Source: Anaeramoeba flamelloides | Lineage: Eukaryota > Metamonada > Anaeramoebidae | Length of the DNA stretch: 64,000 bases | NCBI GenBank assembly: GCA_027625915.1 | Contig: JANTQA010000015.1 | Span: 7,407,001-7,471,000 of the forward strand | Reading direction: 5' to 3' | Shown: in pieces, positions 59,486 to 64,000 of the stretch | Position numbering within the stretch: position 1 is the first letter of the stretch | Layout of the letters: every line of letters starts with the position of its first letter | Made by a program: the position numbers and the translations under genes | Notes under the pieces: model-generated | The model's database searches: none | What the model was told of the DNA's origin: nothing | The model's input: only the letters and a program-made list of their open reading frames with translations

Positions 59486-59680
59486 AAGTCAGTTTCACTT
59501 TTAAGACACAAACTTTGAACCAAATTTAAGGCACAGAAAAATCTCAAATTAAAGCACAAAATTTTTAAATTTTTTTTTTACAATTTATTTTACTAGAATC
59601 TAAATTTTTTACCTTAATTTGAGATTTTTTTTGTGCCTTAAATTCGGTAGCAGTTTTTACCTTAAAATTGGAACTGACTG
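59486..59680. mobile_element. Palindromic TA-flanked element, copy at 59.5 kb
   Basis: The left arm begins AAGTCAGTTTCACTTTTAAG (first C changed to A) after TA at 59484-59485. The right arm ends GGAACTGACTG followed by TA at 59681-59682. The interior matches the family. Confidence 0.87.
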
Positions 59681-60050
59681 TAGAATAAAGAATAGGTAAC
59701 TTATCTCAAATATTTAACATAAGATCCTGAGATTAAAGAACATTGTTTTTATTTTTAGTATTAATATTTTTTTTTTTCATTTCTTTTTTTTATTTCTATG
59801 TAAATATATTAAATTATTAAAAAGTTCACTCCCATTTTGATCACATTCTTAATATCACAAGTTATAGAAATAATTATAATAATTCACTTTAGTATAAAGT
59901 TATAAACAATGTAACGATTCCGGTAATAAAACTCTAGTTTCAAATTAAAAAAAAAATTTTTTTATTGTTATTCGAATACATTAATAAATTCTGAATCCAA
60001 TATTAAACATCAGTTTAAAGTAAATTTCAAAGCAATCTCATTGATTATTA

Positions 60051-60247
60051 CAGTCAGTTTCACTTTTAAGGCACAAACTTTCAACTAAATTTAAGGCACA
60101 AAAAAATCTCAAATTAAGGTACAAAATTTGGAATTTTTTTTTTTACAATTTATTTTTACTAGAATTTGAATTTTGTGCTTTAATTTGAGATTTTTGTTGT
60201 GCCTTAAATTTCGTTGAAAGTTTGTGCCTTAAAAGTGAAACTGACTG
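60051..60247. mobile_element. Palindromic TA-flanked element, copy at 60.1 kb (197 bp)
   Basis: Left CAGTCAGTTTCACTTTTAAG and right ending CTGACTG, with TA at 60049-60050 and 60248-60249. One of the best preserved copies. Confidence 0.9.
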
Positions 60248-60249
60248 TA

Positions 60250-60843
60250 GCAAAAATTTTCCATTCTGAATTGGAATTTGTATAAAATATTTTGTAATTC
60301 ATCTTAAATATAAAATTATTAGAGCTTTTTATTTTCTAAAATATTAACTTTAAATTCATCTCTATTTTGTATATAAAAAATATTACAATTGATTCCCAAT
60401 TTTGAATAATTTTTCTTTTTTCATTGTATACTTTAAGAAACTAACACAAATATTTACTTCATGGTTATTGTTTGTTACTTTGATCTTTTCATCCGACACT
60501 TTTGTTAAAAAAGAAACCAAGATTTTTAATTTAAAATACATGTTTAAACTGTCTACAAAGACTCTAAATATTTTTAATACCTTATAGTGTTCAAAAATCT
60601 TGAGAATTACCTACTCCCTTAAAAAAAAATCGATTTACTTTGGAAGTTATATCCGAGTTACTTCGTACAAAAAAACAATACAAATTTACAATCAATTCTT
60701 AACAAATTGAAACGTTAATTCATTTAATCGATAAAATTTTCGATTCTTGTTCGAAATTTAACAATACTCATTTCATAAAAGACGTTTTACTTTGCACATA
60801 GCAAAAAAATTTTCGAAAAAAAAATTATTTTTTTTTGATTTCA
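60250..60843. other. Upstream region of the fimbrin-like gene
   Basis: About 600 bases, AT-rich, with the presumed promoter. No motif is recognised and no other gene is seen. Confidence 0.5.
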
Positions 60844-63800
60844 ATGACCCATTATAAGAGTTTGAACAGAATTAAAAAGAAACAAAAACCAAAGCGGAGA
60901 ACGAGAACAAAGAAATCTAAAGTCAAGCCGTTGAGGAGAAGAAACAGGACTTTACATAATTCGACATTAGATTCAAGAGGAATACAGAAGAAATTGGCAA
61001 CGATCACAAAGCAACCAAATGAAAAAGAATTAAGCATTATGATGCAGGGTCTGGCAAAGACCTCAAAGGAAGAAAGGGTAAACAGGAAAACGATGTCCTT
61101 AAAGGGCAACGATCCCATCATTATGATGAAAAAAGGGGACATGGAGGGCTTGGCGCAATTGATCGAAACTCTTTATAAAGAAATCGACATTCGAGAAGAC
61201 GAATGTCGAGAGGTAGCAAAGGCAGGGCTCAGAGTAACAAAGAATAATGCTTCATTGAAAATAAAAATCACCGAGTTAGAGGAGGCTTTAAAAGAGTCTA
61301 TGGAAGAAAACGAGAGCTTATCAAAGGAAAATGTTGATCTTGAAACCAACCTCAAGGATTTCCATAAAAAAAACGATTATATGAGAGAAAAAGTCGAAGA
61401 AGCGTGGGAGTCCAATCAAATGTATCTTGAAGAGTTGAAAAGATCTGATGAGGAAATGCAAAAAATTAAAAATATGGTTGGTAAGGAGTCCAAATTATTA
61501 GAAAAAAACCGCCTATTAGAAAATGAAATTAAAGATCTCGAATACGTCCAACAAGAAAACCAAACTTTAATATCAAGAGACAAGAAAAATAAAGAAGCAA
61601 CAACCCAATATAAAAAATCTATAAGTACGTTCTTTCAGCCTTTACTTTTCCTTTTTCTTTTCCTTTTTCTTTTCCCTTTTCTTTTCCTTTTTCTTTGAAT
61701 TTTCCTTTTTCTTTTTCTTTTTCTTTTTCTTTTTTTTTGAATTTAAAACTCAAAGACTGAAATCTCTTCAAAATGTTCCCTTTTTTTTTACTTTATTTTT
61801 TTTTCACTTTTTTTTAAATAAAAAAATAAACACAAAAATCTTTATTTTCTGTTAAACAAAAAACAAAAAACAACCAAAAAAAACAAAAAAAATCCAAACA
61901 ACTTCCAAAAAAAAACAAAAAAAGGTGATTTAAGAACGCAAAATAATAATTTGGGTAATGACATTACCTCACTAAAAAGGAAACTGGAAAAATATATAGA
62001 ACAAAAAAATAAAACGAAAGAAAAGGATAAGAAAATTAATCAACTAGAACAAGACAACAATGATTTAAGAATCCATCTCTCTTGGTATGAAAAAATCACA
62101 CTTCAAAACACGGAAACTGTTGGAGGAATTTTCAAATTATTGGAATGGTTTGGAAGTGAAAGGAGTTCATTTGATCCGAATTCGGAAAGTGCATTAATTT
62201 TTAAGGACACAAAAAAAGTCTTAAATTCAATCCAAGAAAAATTAGATCAAAGTTTTAAAAAAAAGAAAAGCAAAAAACACAAAAGCAAAAACAAAGATAA
62301 AAACACAAGCAAATCAAACGAAAATGTAACCAGCAATAGTATTATTGATTTAGATATGTTCAAATTAGATTTAGATTCTGTGGGACAAGATTTAGAAAAC
62401 ACAAGGGAATCTGAAGACAAAAGGAGATTAGTGTATTTGTCATTAATTATTTTTTACCATTACCGAACACTAATTTTAGAAAAGCAAGAAAAGGAGTTAA
62501 GCCATATTATTTCTGATTTAAAAACAGAAATCTCAGAATTAAAAAGGAAATTAAAACAAGAAAGGGAAAGAAGGAAGTCCATTGAGGGATTATTTGAGCA
62601 ATATAAGAAGTCTAATAACAATAAAAAGGTGAACAGTGAGGAGATGAGCAAATTAAAAAGGAAATTAGAGCAAGAAATCAAAAAGGCAAGTCGAAGGGAA
62701 AAGGAATTGATTAATTTAATGGAGAAGAGCAAAGAGAAATTAGAGAAGGGCTATTTAAAAAAATTACATGAACAAAAAAAGGCATTTGCAAAAGAAATGG
62801 ACGAACTAAAAGCAAAAGATCAAAAAATGATCAAGGAGAATTTAGAATTAAAAGAAGGATTTGAAAGAAGAATAAAAAAACAAAAGGTGTTCTTGAAACA
62901 AGAAAAGGAAAATCACAAATCGGAATTAAAAAAAATGAAAAAAAAATACGAAACCGAAATCGAGGAATTGAATAATAAATATTTGGGAGAAATTCAAGAT
63001 TTACAATTTCAAATTGAAGGCAATGAGTTAGAAATGGAGGACTGTAAGAATTCGAAACTGAAAATGAAAAAAACGTTAAACCAAAAAATTGATCAATTGC
63101 AAGACAAACTCAATAAGGCAGGCAATGATCAACAAAGCAGATCCAAATTCCAAAATGATCAAATGAATACCTTTAAAAAGCAAAACGAGGAATTGCAATT
63201 GCAATTAGAAATTGAAGAACAGAAAAGGAAGCGAAGTGAATCAAGAAGAAAGGATTTGGAAAAGAAATATCGATCAGCACAAAGCAAATTGAAACAGCAT
63301 AGTAATGAGATCAGGCGATTATCTGAAGAAAATTCCAAATTGCTAATATTAATCAAGCAATTGGAAGAGGAAATCAACAATTTAAGACAGCAGTTAGTTG
63401 AAGCCTTAAATTTGAACCCCATTATCATCAAGAAGGAAAAGGAGGAACCAATAATTGAAGAAATGCAGTCCAGTAGGGACATTGGCGTTGTCGAGCAAAT
63501 GATGACAGAGTTTATTAACAACGAATTGAAATATGATCTAGATTTGAATCATTTATTGCCCATCGGCACAAACACCCCGGATTTAATTGACGCCATGAGA
63601 GACGGATTACTATTGTGTAAATTAATCAATCACTGCGTACCAGAAACCATTGATGAAAGGGTTGTCAATGTCTTTGACGAGATTGTCATGGAAAAGCACA
63701 TGGATGAGATTTTGGAGAATCATACGCTATGCATCAATTCTGCCTTAGCTATTGGCTGCAGCGTTAAGGGTATTACAGCAAAGGCGTTAGTCAACGAAGA

Positions 63801-64000
63801 AGAAAATTCGTGTTTACAATTCTGCTGGGAAATCATTAAGCAAGGATTGCTCTCAAAAATTTCGTTATTAAGCCACCCAGAATTAATCGAATTATGCCAA
63901 GGAAGCGAGTCGCTACAGGATCTAACTTCAATTGCGCCAGAAGATTTATTATTAAGATGGGTTAACTCTTTAATTGCAAATTCTGGTTATCAAAAAGAAA
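60844..64000 (+). CDS. Coiled-coil protein with fimbrin/plastin-type CH domains (3' end outside the window)
   Basis: Exon 1 is 60844-61624 and exon 2 starts at 61925 and stays open to 64000, giving at least 952 residues. The 300-nt intron has donor A|GTACGT and an A-rich acceptor AAAAAAG|, phase 1, joining KKSI-S-DLRTQ. ATG at 60844 (MTHYKSLNRIKKKQ) is preferred over the in-frame TTG at 60835. Residues 1-60 are very basic. About 90-775 is mostly coiled coil (LKIKITELEEALKESMEEN, ELKRKLKQERERRKS, KQLEEEINNLRQQLVEALN). From about 785 comes a fimbrin-like CH domain: FINNELKYDLDLNHLLPIGT, MRDGLLLCKLINHCVPETID, NSALAIGCSVKGITAKALVN, GLLSKISLLSHPELIELC. The linker into the next CH domain (APEDLLLRWVNSLIANSG) is as in fimbrins. 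Fimbrins bundle actin and normally start with EF-hands; here a long coiled coil replaces them. The number of further CH domains is unknown. Confidence 0.92.
61640..61736 (+). repeat. Pyrimidine (CTTTTC/TTTTTC)n tract at the 5' side of an intron
   Basis: About 97 bases of almost pure C and T, 15 nt inside the donor of the fimbrin-like gene's intron. It is near the donor rather than the acceptor, so it is not a conventional polypyrimidine tract. Confidence 0.85.

Noticed and set aside
58829-59518. ORFs of 99 and 61 residues overlapping palindromic elements
   Set aside because: They read through the arms of the miniature elements and AT-rich filler; the shared peptide SVSLLRHKL is only the translated arm.
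62460-63521. Minus-strand ORFs opposite the coiled-coil exon
   Set aside because: They are complements of the Lys/Glu-rich coiled coil; the plus-strand frame is continuous from 61925 into the CH domain.

Overview
The window looks like nuclear DNA of an AT-rich, repeat-rich, free-living protist. Genes use the standard code, carry GT-AG introns, encode eukaryotic ribosomal proteins, Ras, calponin-homology (CH) and TRIM-like proteins, and have long Asn, Asp, Ser/Glu and Lys tracts. A beta-propeller / ephrin-receptor-like / multi-pass membrane receptor beside Ras, B-box and CH coiled-coil proteins is the repertoire I associate with Anaeramoeba. That assignment is inference from family content, not from any search.

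I support nine host genes, about 29% of the window as coding sequence: (1) a Ras GTPase, 703-1302, minus; (2) a CH-domain protein with a huge Ser/Glu-rich linker, 3393-6968, plus; (3) ribosomal protein eS1 (RPS3A), 11966-13128, minus, one intron; (4) an RG-repeat, Lys-rich protein, 16689-18272, minus; (5) an acidic protein, 19244-20357, plus, one probable intron; (6) a very large surface receptor, 26364-37149, minus, with a 4.3-kb intron; (7) a B-box/B-box/coiled-coil/SPRY-like protein, 45161-46827, minus, one intron; (8) ribosomal protein eL20 (RPL18A), 55120-56071, minus, one intron; (9) a coiled-coil plus fimbrin-type CH protein, 60844 to the window end, plus, one intron, incomplete. They do not form a pathway. 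Ras, the two CH proteins and the receptor would fit surface signalling and actin organisation, but nothing in the layout shows that they act together.

The rest is very AT-rich spacer holding many non-autonomous repeats: a TA-flanked palindromic element of about 196 bp in seven copies (five of them between 51 and 60.3 kb plus one at 52 kb and one at 16 kb); a 1.23-kb TA-flanked element with subterminal arrays of the CpG-rich palindrome TCGCGA; a 706-bp element ending in CAGTCAAAGGGGCCC; a 0.4-kb element with 88-bp inverted ends; an inverted-repeat element nested inside an older repeat; and three modular foldback clusters near 33, 43.6 and 54.6 kb built from the same palindromic units. Several pairs of old dispersed repeats are also visible. 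I saw no transposase, reverse transcriptase, capsid-like gene, tRNA, rRNA or CRISPR array.
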